From BCD1 sp965230565 (GTDB lineage Bacteria > Bacteroidota > Bacteroidia > Chitinophagales > Saprospiraceae), in the NCBI GenBank assembly GCA_965230565.1, contig CBDDLH010000016.1:124001-188000 (forward strand): DNA of 64,000 nt, read 5' to 3'. This document shows, piece after piece, positions 54,649 through 62,814 of this stretch. The notes below the pieces were generated by a model. It saw only the letters and a list, made by a program, of their open reading frames with translations. It searched no databases and was not told the origin of the DNA. How positions within the stretch are numbered: the first letter of the stretch is position 1; every line of letters starts with the position of its first letter. A program made the position numbers and the translations under genes.

Positions 54649-55998
54649 ATGAAAAATGTTAACATCCGACTGTTAAGCTTAATTTTTGTACTGCTATTTG
54701 CTTTTACCACCTCATTTGCACAAGACAATTCTTCCGACAAAGTTGTTATCATTCAGAAAATAGAAAATGCCGACGGTACGGTAACGACTGTAAAAAAAGT
54801 TATTGAAAACAAAAGTGAACTCAAAGCCTATCTTCAGGAGATTGGAGAAATGAACGCTAAAGATCTCGACCTCCATTTTGTAACTGAAGACAGCGAAGGA
54901 CAGAATCTTTCCGAAGAAGATATGCTTTTTTATTTCCGCAAGGCACATGATAAAAAGAGTGATGCTCATAAGGAATTAGATGCTTTGAAAGTTTACATGT
55001 CTGACGATTTTACCGATATTCAACTGCAAGATGGCCCTAAACCTGAAATGGAAAAAGTAACCCGTCCGTTACTGGGTGTATATGTTGATGAATCAAGAGA
55101 TGGAAAGGGGCTTTTACTCACCGGAGTTGTAAAAGAAAAAGGTTCTCAGGCTGCAGGCCTTCAATCAGGAGATGTTGTCACTGAGATTAATGGATCAGTT
55201 ATCAATACTGTTTATGACCTTCGCAATGTTTTGAACGGTCACGAGCCAGGGGAAACTGTAAAAGTGACTTACGAAAGAGATGGTCAGGTTAATACGGTAG
55301 ACGTAGTGCTCTCCGGAAAAACTGATTACAGGAAAAAGCGCAACCCGTGTAAGGTTTTTATCGGTGTTCAGTTAGGTGGTCAGAATTATGCCAATAGAGG
55401 TGTAAATGTTGACAATATAATTGCCGGATGGCCGGCAGAAAAAGCAGGTGTTCGTGCAGGTGATGTGATTGTCGCTTTGGATGATGTTGAAGTAACTGAT
55501 CATCACGAATTGCTTGTTGAAAGAAATAAACATCAGCCGGGAGAATACTTTACCCTTTCTGTAATTCGTGACGGAGCGGAAATTGATATTGATGCTCAAT
55601 TCCTGCCATGTGAGGAGGAAACTGAAGATACGGGGGCAGTTGAAGAAGAACAGCCTGAACTGTTGAATCAAATCCCTGATGACATTCCTACAACTGTAGA
55701 AAACAGCCCTCTGGACGAAGAGGTGGAAGGAGCATTGAAGCTTGAAGCTTACAGAGCTTTTCCAAACCCAACTTATGGAAAGATAAGAGTACAGTTTATT
55801 GCTCCGGAAGGACCAACTACTGTAAGAATAGTGGATGTTGCCGGAAAAGAATTGTATAGGGATGTGATGGATTATTTCAATGGCTACTATAACGAAGAAG
55901 TTGATATTAAAGATGGTGTTCCGGGGACGGTTGTACTTCAAATCCAGCAGGGAGATAAGGTAGTAACTAAGAAGTTGATACTTATGCCGAGAGCATAA
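54649..55998 (+). CDS. Secreted PDZ-domain protein with T9SS sorting domain
   Basis: I start at the ATG at 54649, which gives a signal peptide (LLSLIFVLLFAFTTSFAQ) and 449 residues; a TTG at 54601 is less likely. The region after the signal is acidic. Two PDZ domains follow (first around LLGVYVDESRDGKGLLLTGVVKEKGSQAAGLQSGDVV, second around FIGVQLGGQNYANRG...AGVRAGDVIVALDDVEV). A T9SS type A sorting domain closes the protein (FPNPTYGKIRVQF to VTKKLILM). It is therefore exported and attached to the surface. The ligand of the PDZ domains is unknown. Confidence 0.9.
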   Translation: MKNVNIRLLSLIFVLLFAFTTSFAQDNSSDKVVIIQKIENADGTVTTVKKVIENKSELKAYLQEIGEMNAKDLDLHFVTEDSEGQNLSEEDMLFYFRKAHDKKSDAHKELDALKVYMSDDFTDIQLQDGPKPEMEKVTRPLLGVYVDESRDGKGLLLTGVVKEKGSQAAGLQSGDVVTEINGSVINTVYDLRNVLNGHEPGETVKVTYERDGQVNTVDVVLSGKTDYRKKRNPCKVFIGVQLGGQNYANRGVNVDNIIAGWPAEKAGVRAGDVIVALDDVEVTDHHELLVERNKHQPGEYFTLSVIRDGAEIDIDAQFLPCEEETEDTGAVEEEQPELLNQIPDDIPTTVENSPLDEEVEGALKLEAYRAFPNPTYGKIRVQFIAPEGPTTVRIVDVAGKELYRDVMDYFNGYYNEEVDIKDGVPGTVVLQIQQGDKVVTKKLILMPRA

Positions 55999-56028
55999 TA
56001 AAAAAAATATAAAGCAATGGAGCTATTA

Positions 56029-56059
56029 AGCCCGTGCCATCAGGTGCGGGCTTTTTTTA
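56029..56059 (+). terminator. Rho-independent terminator
   Basis: AGCCCG pairs with CGGGCT around a small inner stem, followed by seven Ts. It ends the PDZ/T9SS gene. Confidence 0.85.
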
Positions 56060-56124
56060 TGCGGGTAATCAGGATCACATTATTTGTATATTTACAACTA
56101 TACTAAAGTGAAAAAAATAAAAAT

Positions 56125-56901
56125 ATGAATCGTTGGAATCTCGAAGGGAAAAAAGCTTTAATTACTGGTGGAACAAAAGGTATTGGTGCTGCGATTACAA
56201 AAGAGTTTCTTAACCTTGGAGCTGAAGTATGTATAGTTTCAAGGACAATAGAGGACATCGATGAACAAATTGCCGGTTTTCATGGCGAACATTATCGACT
56301 CTTTGGGTTTGAAGCTGATGTCAGCGATCCCGAGGAACGAAGAAGGCTATTTGACTATATTAAAAACGAATGGGGAACCCTGGATATTCTCGTAAACAAT
56401 GTCGGAACCAATATCCGCAAGCATGCAGAGGAGTATACTTTTGAGGACTATCAGAAAATAATGGATACAAATCTTACCTCGTGTTTTGACCTTTCAATAA
56501 AATTTTATGAACTCCTGAAAAAAAGCGGTGATGCCTGTATTGTAAATATATCTTCCGTAGCAGGATTGGTGCATTTGCAAACCGGGGCCGTTTATGGTAT
56601 GACAAAAGCAGCGATGAACCAGCTTTCCAGGAACCTGGCATCTGAATGGGCTACCGATGGTATCCGGATAAATAGTGTCGCACCCTGGTACATTCAAACA
56701 CCACTTGCAGAGACGGTACTAAAAAAGGAATCTTACAAATCCGAAGTGCTTAACAGAACTCCAATGAAGCGAATTGGACAACCTGAAGAGGTCGCCGGAG
56801 TGGTCGCTTTTTTATGTATGCCGGCAGCTTCTTATGTCACAGGACAGTGCATAAGTGTAGACGGAGGATTTACGGTTTACGGGTTTAATCCCGGAAGTTG
56901 A
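56125..56901 (+). CDS. Short-chain dehydrogenase/reductase
   Basis: The 258-residue protein is a classical SDR: nucleotide-binding TGGTKGIGAAI near the N-terminus, NNVGTN, catalytic serine in IVNISSVAG, YGMTKAAM (Tyr and Lys), and GQCISVDGGF at the end. It resembles tropinone-reductase-like or 3-oxoacyl-ACP-reductase-like enzymes; the substrate is unknown. It is monocistronic, and an approximately 500-bp gene-less stretch follows before the hydrogenase operon. Confidence 0.93.
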   Translation: MNRWNLEGKKALITGGTKGIGAAITKEFLNLGAEVCIVSRTIEDIDEQIAGFHGEHYRLFGFEADVSDPEERRRLFDYIKNEWGTLDILVNNVGTNIRKHAEEYTFEDYQKIMDTNLTSCFDLSIKFYELLKKSGDACIVNISSVAGLVHLQTGAVYGMTKAAMNQLSRNLASEWATDGIRINSVAPWYIQTPLAETVLKKESYKSEVLNRTPMKRIGQPEEVAGVVAFLCMPAASYVTGQCISVDGGFTVYGFNPGS

Positions 56902-57398
56902 TTTTGATGAATCCAGCATAAAAAAAACAATTGACTTCTCCCGGTCAGGAATGCCAGCCAAAATTTAAAATTCCCATTTCGAACAGGATGATTTTTGTCA
57001 TTTTAAGAGGTTGATATTCGTCATTGAAAAGCTGATGTTTTTTTTTGAACATTCGAGCAATGACAAATAATATTCTGAATTATATGAACATTTATTCATG
57101 CTTTAAATTTAAATTCTAAAAAAGATAAAAAATAAAGAGTAAAGTTTTTGTAATTTGAAATTATGCAGTCATTGATATTCTTTGAAATGGACACCAGAAA
57201 TCCGGTGATGAGAATAGAACCAAAACAATCGGAACAGGTCAAACTAACCTAACAAAAAGAATCAATTTTTACCGAACTAATCCCTTTCTTTTGTGTGTTT
57301 GGCTGCCTAGCTTATTTTGAGATATTTCTTTCCGTTGCCGGTCACTTGCGATTGACAGTTAACCTAATTTTTTCTTACTGTTTGCAAAATAGTTTATT
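56902..57398. other. Gene-less stretch upstream of the hydrogenase operon
   Basis: About 500 bp with high A/T content. I see no gene, tRNA or strong hairpin. It should contain the promoter of the hox operon, but no exact TTTG / TAnnTTTG pair or sigma-54 site is evident; TACTGTTTG about 20 bp before the start codon is one base off in spacing. Confidence 0.45.
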
Positions 57399-59135
57399 AT
57401 GGCGGCAAATCGATTGAGACACGACAGAACGCAAATCCTGAATTATCTCTGGGAGTTACAGGATGAGAAGGGGTACATCAGCGACTCCGATGTCAGGAGA
57501 CTCTCGGGAGAATTAAATTTTTCTGTTGTGGAAGTCGAAGGAATTTTGTCCTTCTACCATTTTTTTCACAGGAAGCCCACCGGTAAATACATTATTTACC
57601 TGAACGACAGCATGGTCTCTGAAGTAAAAGGTTTTAAAAAGGTCAAAGAGGCCTTTGAAAAAGAAACAGGTGCTAAATTCGGAGGGGTCGACCCTACAGG
57701 TACGTTTAGCCTTTTTGAAACGTCCTGTATCGGATTGAGCGACCAGGAACCTGCAGCCCTTATCAATTTTGAACCATTTACCAATCTCAACCCTAAAAAA
57801 GTAAAGCGAATAATTGAAGTCCTCAGAAATGGAGGAGCCCTTGAAGACCTTAAAGATGAGGTAGTTGACAATACTTATTCGCTAACCGATGATCCTATTC
57901 TGCTCAGGCCTTATAAAATTGGAGCGGCATTGAAAAAAATGCTGAAACTTAGTCCACAGGCAGTTATTGACATTGTAAAAGCCTCGGGCTTGTCCGGTAT
58001 GGGAGGCGCTTTCTTCCCGACAGGAGTTAAATGGCAGTTTTGCCGCCGGAATGAAGCTTTTCAAAAGTATGTGATCTGTAATGCGGACGAAGGAGAACCA
58101 GGTACCTTTAAAGACCGTATCCTGTTGAATCAGTATCCTGGCCGAATGATCGAAGGTATGATCATAGGTGGATATGCAGTTGGTGCATCAAAAGGGATCA
58201 TTTATCTGAGGGCTGAATACAGATATTTGAAAGCCAAACTGGAAGAAATCCTTGAAAAATTCAGAGACATTGGTCTTTTGGGGGAGAATGTTCTCGGCAA
58301 GGATGGATTCGATTTTGATATCCGTATCCAGATGGGAGCCGGAGCCTATATATGTGGTGAGGAAACAGCTCTGATTGAATCGCTGGAAGGTGAAAGAGGA
58401 GGTCCTCGTACAAAAGTCTATTTCCCTGTTGAAAAAGGCTTGTACAACAAACCTACTATTGTTAATAATGTAGAAACTTTCTCTGCCGTAGCTAGTATTC
58501 TTGAACTGGGAGCAGAAAACTTCCATTCAAGAGGTACGCAAGGATCTAAGGGAACCAAATTGCTTTCTATCTCCGGGCATTGCAAAAAGCCGGGAGTATA
58601 TGAAATCGAGTGGGGAATCAAAATCAAGGATGTACTCAAGGCTTGCGGAGCAAAAGATGCTAATTATATTCAAGTAAGCGGACCTTCTGGTCTGCCGATA
58701 CGTGGTTCAGAGGACGAACGGACCATTTGTACAGAGGATCTGCTATGCGGTGGCTCCTTCATGATTTTTGATTCTAAAACGGATGTTTTGGATATCCTGA
58801 CAAATTTTTCAAAATTTTTCATCAATGAATCCTGTGGGCTTTGCACGCCTTGCAGAGCTGGTAATTTCCTCGTTGGGGAGAAATTGAGCCGTATCAGAAA
58901 GGGACTTGAGCAAGAAAAAGTTCTCGATGAGATAACCAACTGGAGCAGGATAATTCAGGAAGCAAGTAGATGTGGTCTTGGTAAGACTTCAACAAAATTC
59001 CTGATTGAATCTATCGAGAAATTTCCTGAAGTATTCAAGGAAAAATTAGTCAAGGATAAAAAAGAAAAAGAGTTTAATGTGACCGAAGCAACTGAGCGTT
59101 ACCTTAAATACACCGAAAAAATTAATAAGTCATGA
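57399..59135 (+). CDS. hoxF: NAD-reducing [NiFe] hydrogenase diaphorase subunit HoxF
   Basis: The 578-residue subunit carries the FMN and NAD-binding site of a soluble bidirectional hydrogenase. Residues ~1-150 form a NuoE/HoxE-like domain in which three of the four usual [2Fe-2S] cysteines are missing (only Cys110 remains), as in the long HoxF of Ralstonia-type enzymes. The NuoF part has the FMN/NADH motif GLSGMGGAFFPTGVKW, then CNADEGEPGTFKDR, and a 4Fe-4S site around residue 480 (ESCGLCTPCRAGN plus a later SRCGLG). It is the first gene of the operon; its stop overlaps the next start by 4 bp (ATGA). Confidence 0.95.
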   Translation: MAANRLRHDRTQILNYLWELQDEKGYISDSDVRRLSGELNFSVVEVEGILSFYHFFHRKPTGKYIIYLNDSMVSEVKGFKKVKEAFEKETGAKFGGVDPTGTFSLFETSCIGLSDQEPAALINFEPFTNLNPKKVKRIIEVLRNGGALEDLKDEVVDNTYSLTDDPILLRPYKIGAALKKMLKLSPQAVIDIVKASGLSGMGGAFFPTGVKWQFCRRNEAFQKYVICNADEGEPGTFKDRILLNQYPGRMIEGMIIGGYAVGASKGIIYLRAEYRYLKAKLEEILEKFRDIGLLGENVLGKDGFDFDIRIQMGAGAYICGEETALIESLEGERGGPRTKVYFPVEKGLYNKPTIVNNVETFSAVASILELGAENFHSRGTQGSKGTKLLSISGHCKKPGVYEIEWGIKIKDVLKACGAKDANYIQVSGPSGLPIRGSEDERTICTEDLLCGGSFMIFDSKTDVLDILTNFSKFFINESCGLCTPCRAGNFLVGEKLSRIRKGLEQEKVLDEITNWSRIIQEASRCGLGKTSTKFLIESIEKFPEVFKEKLVKDKKEKEFNVTEATERYLKYTEKINKS

Positions 59136-60403
59136 TGAACGAACTTATAAAGCTAAAAATAGATGGCAGGGAGATAGAGGCGATTGAAGGCAGACCCTTG
59201 GTTGATGTTGCCCGGGAGAACGGGATTAACATTCCGACTCTTTGCCACTTTAAAGATATATACCCTCCTTTGGCAACTTGCCGTATTTGTACCTGCAACA
59301 TTAACGGAAGAATCGACACAGCCTGTACCACCCTCGTGAGAGAAGGTATGGAGGTCGACGTCAATTCACCTGAGATTTCGGATATGCGCAAGGCTATTGT
59401 GGAAATGCTATTTGCCGAAGGAAATCACAATTGTCCGGGATGTACCAAGAGTGGTAATTGTGACCTCCAACGTCGGGGATATGAAATGGGGTTGTCCATT
59501 TCTCGTTTCCCCCACCTTTTCAAAGAAAGACCAAGAGATTTTGGTCCGGAAAGAATATTCATGGAACACAATCGCTGCGTATTGTGTAAGCGTTGCATCG
59601 AATTGATTAAAACCGATGATGGAAAGAATGTATTCTCCTTCCAGAATCGTGGTCACAAGGCTCTTGTCGGAATTGACTATGAGTTGGAGAAGCAACTGAG
59701 TGATGAGAAAGTGCTGGAAGCCAGGGATATATGTCCTGTCGGAGCTATTTTAGTTAAAGATAAATCAGGTGCCGCTCCATTTGGTGGTCGTAAGTTTGAC
59801 CTGGATAAATCCTTAAAATATGTCCCTACTACCGATTTGAAGGTTGAACTGCCTAAAGACAGGAAACCTGTTATCGCCACAACTTCCCTGGCGGGATGTT
59901 TCGGATGCCACATGTCCATTCTGGATATCGATGATGAATTGATTGACATTATAGAATTGGTTGAATTCAACAAATCTCCATTAACAGATATCAAGAAATT
60001 CAGTAAACGCTGTGATATTGGTATCATCGAAGGAGGTGTCGCCAATGATGAAAACGCAGAAGTCCTTAAAGCTTTCCGTGAAAAATGTGACATCCTCGTC
60101 GGTTTGGGCGAATGTTCTATCTGGGGTGGTTTGCCGGCAATGAGAAATACGGTTGACCTGGAAGAATGCCTGGAAGAAGCGTATCTGCATTCTGTGACAA
60201 GTGAACCGGGAGCAAATGTCATTCCGAGAAGTGAGGATATCCCACAGTTGTTTGATAAGGTTTACTCAACCAATGACATTGTGAAGATTGATTACTTCAT
60301 TCCGGGTTGTCCTCCAAATGCGGCCCATATTTGGAAAGTTATTAAGACTGTTCTTTTAGGTGAGCAAATTCCGATTGCCTACCAGGAATTCAAGTATGAC
60401 TAA
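59132..60403 (+). CDS. Fused HoxU-HoxY hydrogenase subunit
   Basis: The 423-residue protein joins two subunits that are normally separate. Residues ~1-210 are HoxU: a [2Fe-2S] site (Cys38, Cys50, Cys53, Cys65), a His/Cys3 4Fe-4S site (His99, Cys101, Cys104, Cys110) and a further 4Fe-4S site (Cys149, Cys152, Cys155, Cys201). Residues ~245-423 are HoxY, the hydrogenase small subunit, with its 4Fe-4S ligands Cys256, Cys259 (GCFGC), Cys328 (GEC) and Cys393 (GCPPN). A short charged linker joins them (KSGAAPFGGRKFDLDK...). Electrons would pass from the HoxY cluster to HoxU and then HoxF. Nothing suggests a frameshift: the frame is continuous. Confidence 0.9.
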   Translation: MMNELIKLKIDGREIEAIEGRPLVDVARENGINIPTLCHFKDIYPPLATCRICTCNINGRIDTACTTLVREGMEVDVNSPEISDMRKAIVEMLFAEGNHNCPGCTKSGNCDLQRRGYEMGLSISRFPHLFKERPRDFGPERIFMEHNRCVLCKRCIELIKTDDGKNVFSFQNRGHKALVGIDYELEKQLSDEKVLEARDICPVGAILVKDKSGAAPFGGRKFDLDKSLKYVPTTDLKVELPKDRKPVIATTSLAGCFGCHMSILDIDDELIDIIELVEFNKSPLTDIKKFSKRCDIGIIEGGVANDENAEVLKAFREKCDILVGLGECSIWGGLPAMRNTVDLEECLEEAYLHSVTSEPGANVIPRSEDIPQLFDKVYSTNDIVKIDYFIPGCPPNAAHIWKVIKTVLLGEQIPIAYQEFKYD

Positions 60404-60463
60404 TTGCATGGAATTGCTGGAATCGGTATGAAATAATTTAAAAGCAAAATAATATGAAATGAG

Positions 60464-60511
60464 GAAATGCTTAATTAAATATATTTTCCATAATGATTAA
60501 TTGAGCATTTC
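60464..60511 (+). promoter_or_regulatory. Stem-loop between hoxUY and hoxH
   Basis: GAAATGCTTAATTAA pairs with TTAATTGAGCATTTC (14 of 15) in the 185-bp gap. There is no T-run, so it is not a clear terminator. It could slow decay of, or process, the mRNA and adjust the HoxH level. Confidence 0.5.
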
Positions 60512-60588
60512 TGAAAACGAAGTGGTTACATCAGTTTTAAAATGTGTTAATCACTTTATTTTCAACTCATTAATAAATTTTAAAATAG

Positions 60589-62040
60589 ATGAAAAATAAA
60601 ATAGTCATTGATCCGGTAACCAGAGTAGAGGGCCATGGTAAGGTGACAATCAACCTGGACGACAAAGGCAAGGTAAAAGATTCCTTTTTTCACATTGTTG
60701 AGTTCAGGGGATTTGAGAAATTTATCCAGGGTCATGGATACTGGGCCGTTCCGGTGATCGTCCAGAGATTATGTGGAATTTGCCCTGTGAGCCACCATTT
60801 GGCTGCAGCAAAAGCCATCGATCAAATTGTTGGAATAGATCCCGAAGATCTTTCTCCTTCTGCCTCTAAACTGAGAAAGTTATTGCACTACGGACAGGTT
60901 TTCCAGTCTCACGCATTACACTTCTTCTACCTGGCTGCTCCCGACCTGTTGTTCGGAGTAAATGCACCGGTAGAAAAGAGAAATGTAGTTGCTGTTGCCA
61001 CAGAACATAAGGAACTGGCCAAACAGGGAATTATGATGCGCAAGTTTGGTCAGGAAATGATCCGGGCCATTGCGGGTAAGAAGATTCACGGCATCTCTGC
61101 TGTACCAGGAGGTGTTCACAAAAATTTAAGTACGGCAGAAAGGGATTACTTCCTTAATGGCAAGGAAATTCCTTCCGTGGATACCATGATTGACTGGTCT
61201 GTGGCTTCTATTGACTTCCTCAAAGAATTCCATCAGGCCAATCAAGGGTGGATGGATTCATTCGCAACCTATGATACCGGCCACCTCGGGCTGGTAGGTA
61301 AAGATGGTGCCATGGAGCTTTATGATGGTAATTTGAGAGGAATTGATGCGAGAGGTAATACGACTTTGAATGATGTACCTGATTTCCAGTATGCTGATTA
61401 TTTCGCAGAAGCTGTGAAACCATGGTCATACATGAAATTTCCCTACATCAAACATCTTGGGGAAAAGAAAGGCTGGAACAGGGTTGGACCTTTAGCCAGA
61501 TTGAATGTATGTGACAAGATCAATACTCCTTTGGCAGAGCGTGAACGCCAGGAATTCATGGCTTATACGGGCAACAAACCTAATAACATGACCATGCATA
61601 CACACATGGCCCGGTTGATTGAGGTATTGCATTGTGCTGAAGTTATGAAAGAATTGCTGCATGATGAAGATATCATGGGTGATGAACTCGTCCGTAGGGG
61701 CGTCCAAAGAGAACACGGCGTTGGGGTAATTGAAGCTCCTCGTGGCACACTCATTCACGATTATGAAGTGGACAAGTCAGGGAAAGTACGCAAGTGTAAT
61801 CTCATTGTGTCCACAACCCACAATAATGCTGCAATGAATGAAGCAGTAAGCTGGGTAGCCAAAAAGATCTTTGACAAGAAGCAGAAAGTAACTGATGAGA
61901 TGCTGAATGAAATTGAGGTAGCCATCAGAGCTTACGACCCTTGCCTGAGTTGTGCAACTCACGCTATGGGGCAGATGCCTCTACATGTGGAGATTTTTGA
62001 TTCAACCGGAAATAAGATCGATGAAAAATTTAAATCATAA
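60589..62040 (+). CDS. hoxH: [NiFe] hydrogenase large subunit HoxH
   Basis: The 483-residue subunit holds the Ni-Fe active site of a group 3d (bidirectional, NAD-linked) enzyme. Motif L1 is RVEGHGKV with RLCGICPVSHH (Cys62, Cys65). Motif L5 is DPCLSCATHAMGQMPL (Cys452, Cys455). The C-terminal 25 residues after His458 are the peptide removed by the HoxW protease during maturation. It is separated from hoxUY by 185 bp, and its 3' end overlaps hoxW by 20 bp. The hyp maturation genes are not in this window. Confidence 0.96.
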   Translation: MKNKIVIDPVTRVEGHGKVTINLDDKGKVKDSFFHIVEFRGFEKFIQGHGYWAVPVIVQRLCGICPVSHHLAAAKAIDQIVGIDPEDLSPSASKLRKLLHYGQVFQSHALHFFYLAAPDLLFGVNAPVEKRNVVAVATEHKELAKQGIMMRKFGQEMIRAIAGKKIHGISAVPGGVHKNLSTAERDYFLNGKEIPSVDTMIDWSVASIDFLKEFHQANQGWMDSFATYDTGHLGLVGKDGAMELYDGNLRGIDARGNTTLNDVPDFQYADYFAEAVKPWSYMKFPYIKHLGEKKGWNRVGPLARLNVCDKINTPLAERERQEFMAYTGNKPNNMTMHTHMARLIEVLHCAEVMKELLHDEDIMGDELVRRGVQREHGVGVIEAPRGTLIHDYEVDKSGKVRKCNLIVSTTHNNAAMNEAVSWVAKKIFDKKQKVTDEMLNEIEVAIRAYDPCLSCATHAMGQMPLHVEIFDSTGNKIDEKFKS

Positions 62041-62491
62041 AAAAACCCTCATTATCGGTATCGGTAATAGTGGACGCGAGGACGACGGACTTGGTTGGGC
62101 CTTATTGGAAAAATTAGAAAAAAATCCAGAATTTCAGGGACAATTAATCTATCGTTATCAACTCAATGTAGAGGATGCTGATTTGATCAAAGATGCTGAT
62201 AATGTAGTTTTCGTAGATGCCTATAAAGGCGAGGGGCAGGATAATTATTCATTCCAACCCCTTGAGCCTGAAGGAACCTTCGAATTTTCAAGCCATTCTT
62301 TGAAGCCTGAAGTGATTTTAGCTCTTTGTCATAACCTTTATAGCCAATATCCCAGTGCCTATACTTTTTGGATAAGAGGGTATTCCTGGGAATTACAAAA
62401 CGGCCTGACAAAAGAAGCTGAAAAAAATCTCGACTCGGCTCTTGAATTTTTTGAAAAGATTATTTTCGGAAACGTCATGGTCATGAAATGA
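62021..62491 (+). CDS. hoxW: Hydrogenase maturation protease HoxW
   Basis: The 156-residue protein matches HyaD/HybD/HoxW-type endopeptidases: IIGIGNSGREDDGLGW with the metal-ligand region, VFVDAYKGEG and FSSHSLKPEVIL with a conserved histidine. It cleaves the C-terminal tail of HoxH after nickel insertion. I start at the ATG at 62021, inside the end of hoxH (20-bp overlap), since the frame upstream is only HoxH sequence in another frame. The stop is followed by a terminator at 62559. Confidence 0.9.
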   Translation: MKNLNHKKTLIIGIGNSGREDDGLGWALLEKLEKNPEFQGQLIYRYQLNVEDADLIKDADNVVFVDAYKGEGQDNYSFQPLEPEGTFEFSSHSLKPEVILALCHNLYSQYPSAYTFWIRGYSWELQNGLTKEAEKNLDSALEFFEKIIFGNVMVMK

Positions 62492-62558
62492 TAAAGGAGG
62501 ATGAAATAAAGCTAAAATTTCAGTCACCTTTTATGAAATAGTGTAGGAAACGTTAGGT

Positions 62559-62599
62559 AACCCGGATTTTCAGTAATGAAAATTCGGGTTTTTTCTTTT
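62559..62599 (+). terminator. Rho-independent terminator of the hydrogenase operon
   Basis: AACCCGGATTTTC pairs with GAAAATTCGGGTT (one G-T) across a 6-base loop, followed by TTTTCTTTT. It ends the hoxF-hoxUY-hoxH-hoxW operon. Confidence 0.88.
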
Positions 62600-62814
62600 C
62601 GGGGTAAAAAACCGGTATTTATGCGCCAGTTTTTTTTGATTTGGATACAGTCTTTTTTTATAAAAAAATTGTTGCATATTTGGTCCTTTAAGTCACTTCC
62701 CAGGAAGGTAAAACCATTATTTTTTATTAACTTAGAGCAGGAAACAAAAGTTCTAGGACAAAATTGGGTAACCATTAATTTGTCCTAGAACTTATTGGCT
62801 TTAAACAAATAAAT

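Noticed and set aside
55372..55941. A 189-codon minus-strand frame within the PDZ/T9SS gene
   Set aside because: The opposite strand has firm PDZ and sorting domains; this frame is compositionally a shadow.
57399..59135. Novel HoxE-HoxF fusion
   Set aside because: A NuoE-like domain at the N-terminus of HoxF is already known from Ralstonia-type soluble hydrogenases, so only the HoxU-HoxY fusion is treated as unusual.
62524..62788. Two small frames on opposite strands after hoxW
   Set aside because: Both cross the operon terminator and are low-complexity (lysine- and phenylalanine-rich) with no start context.
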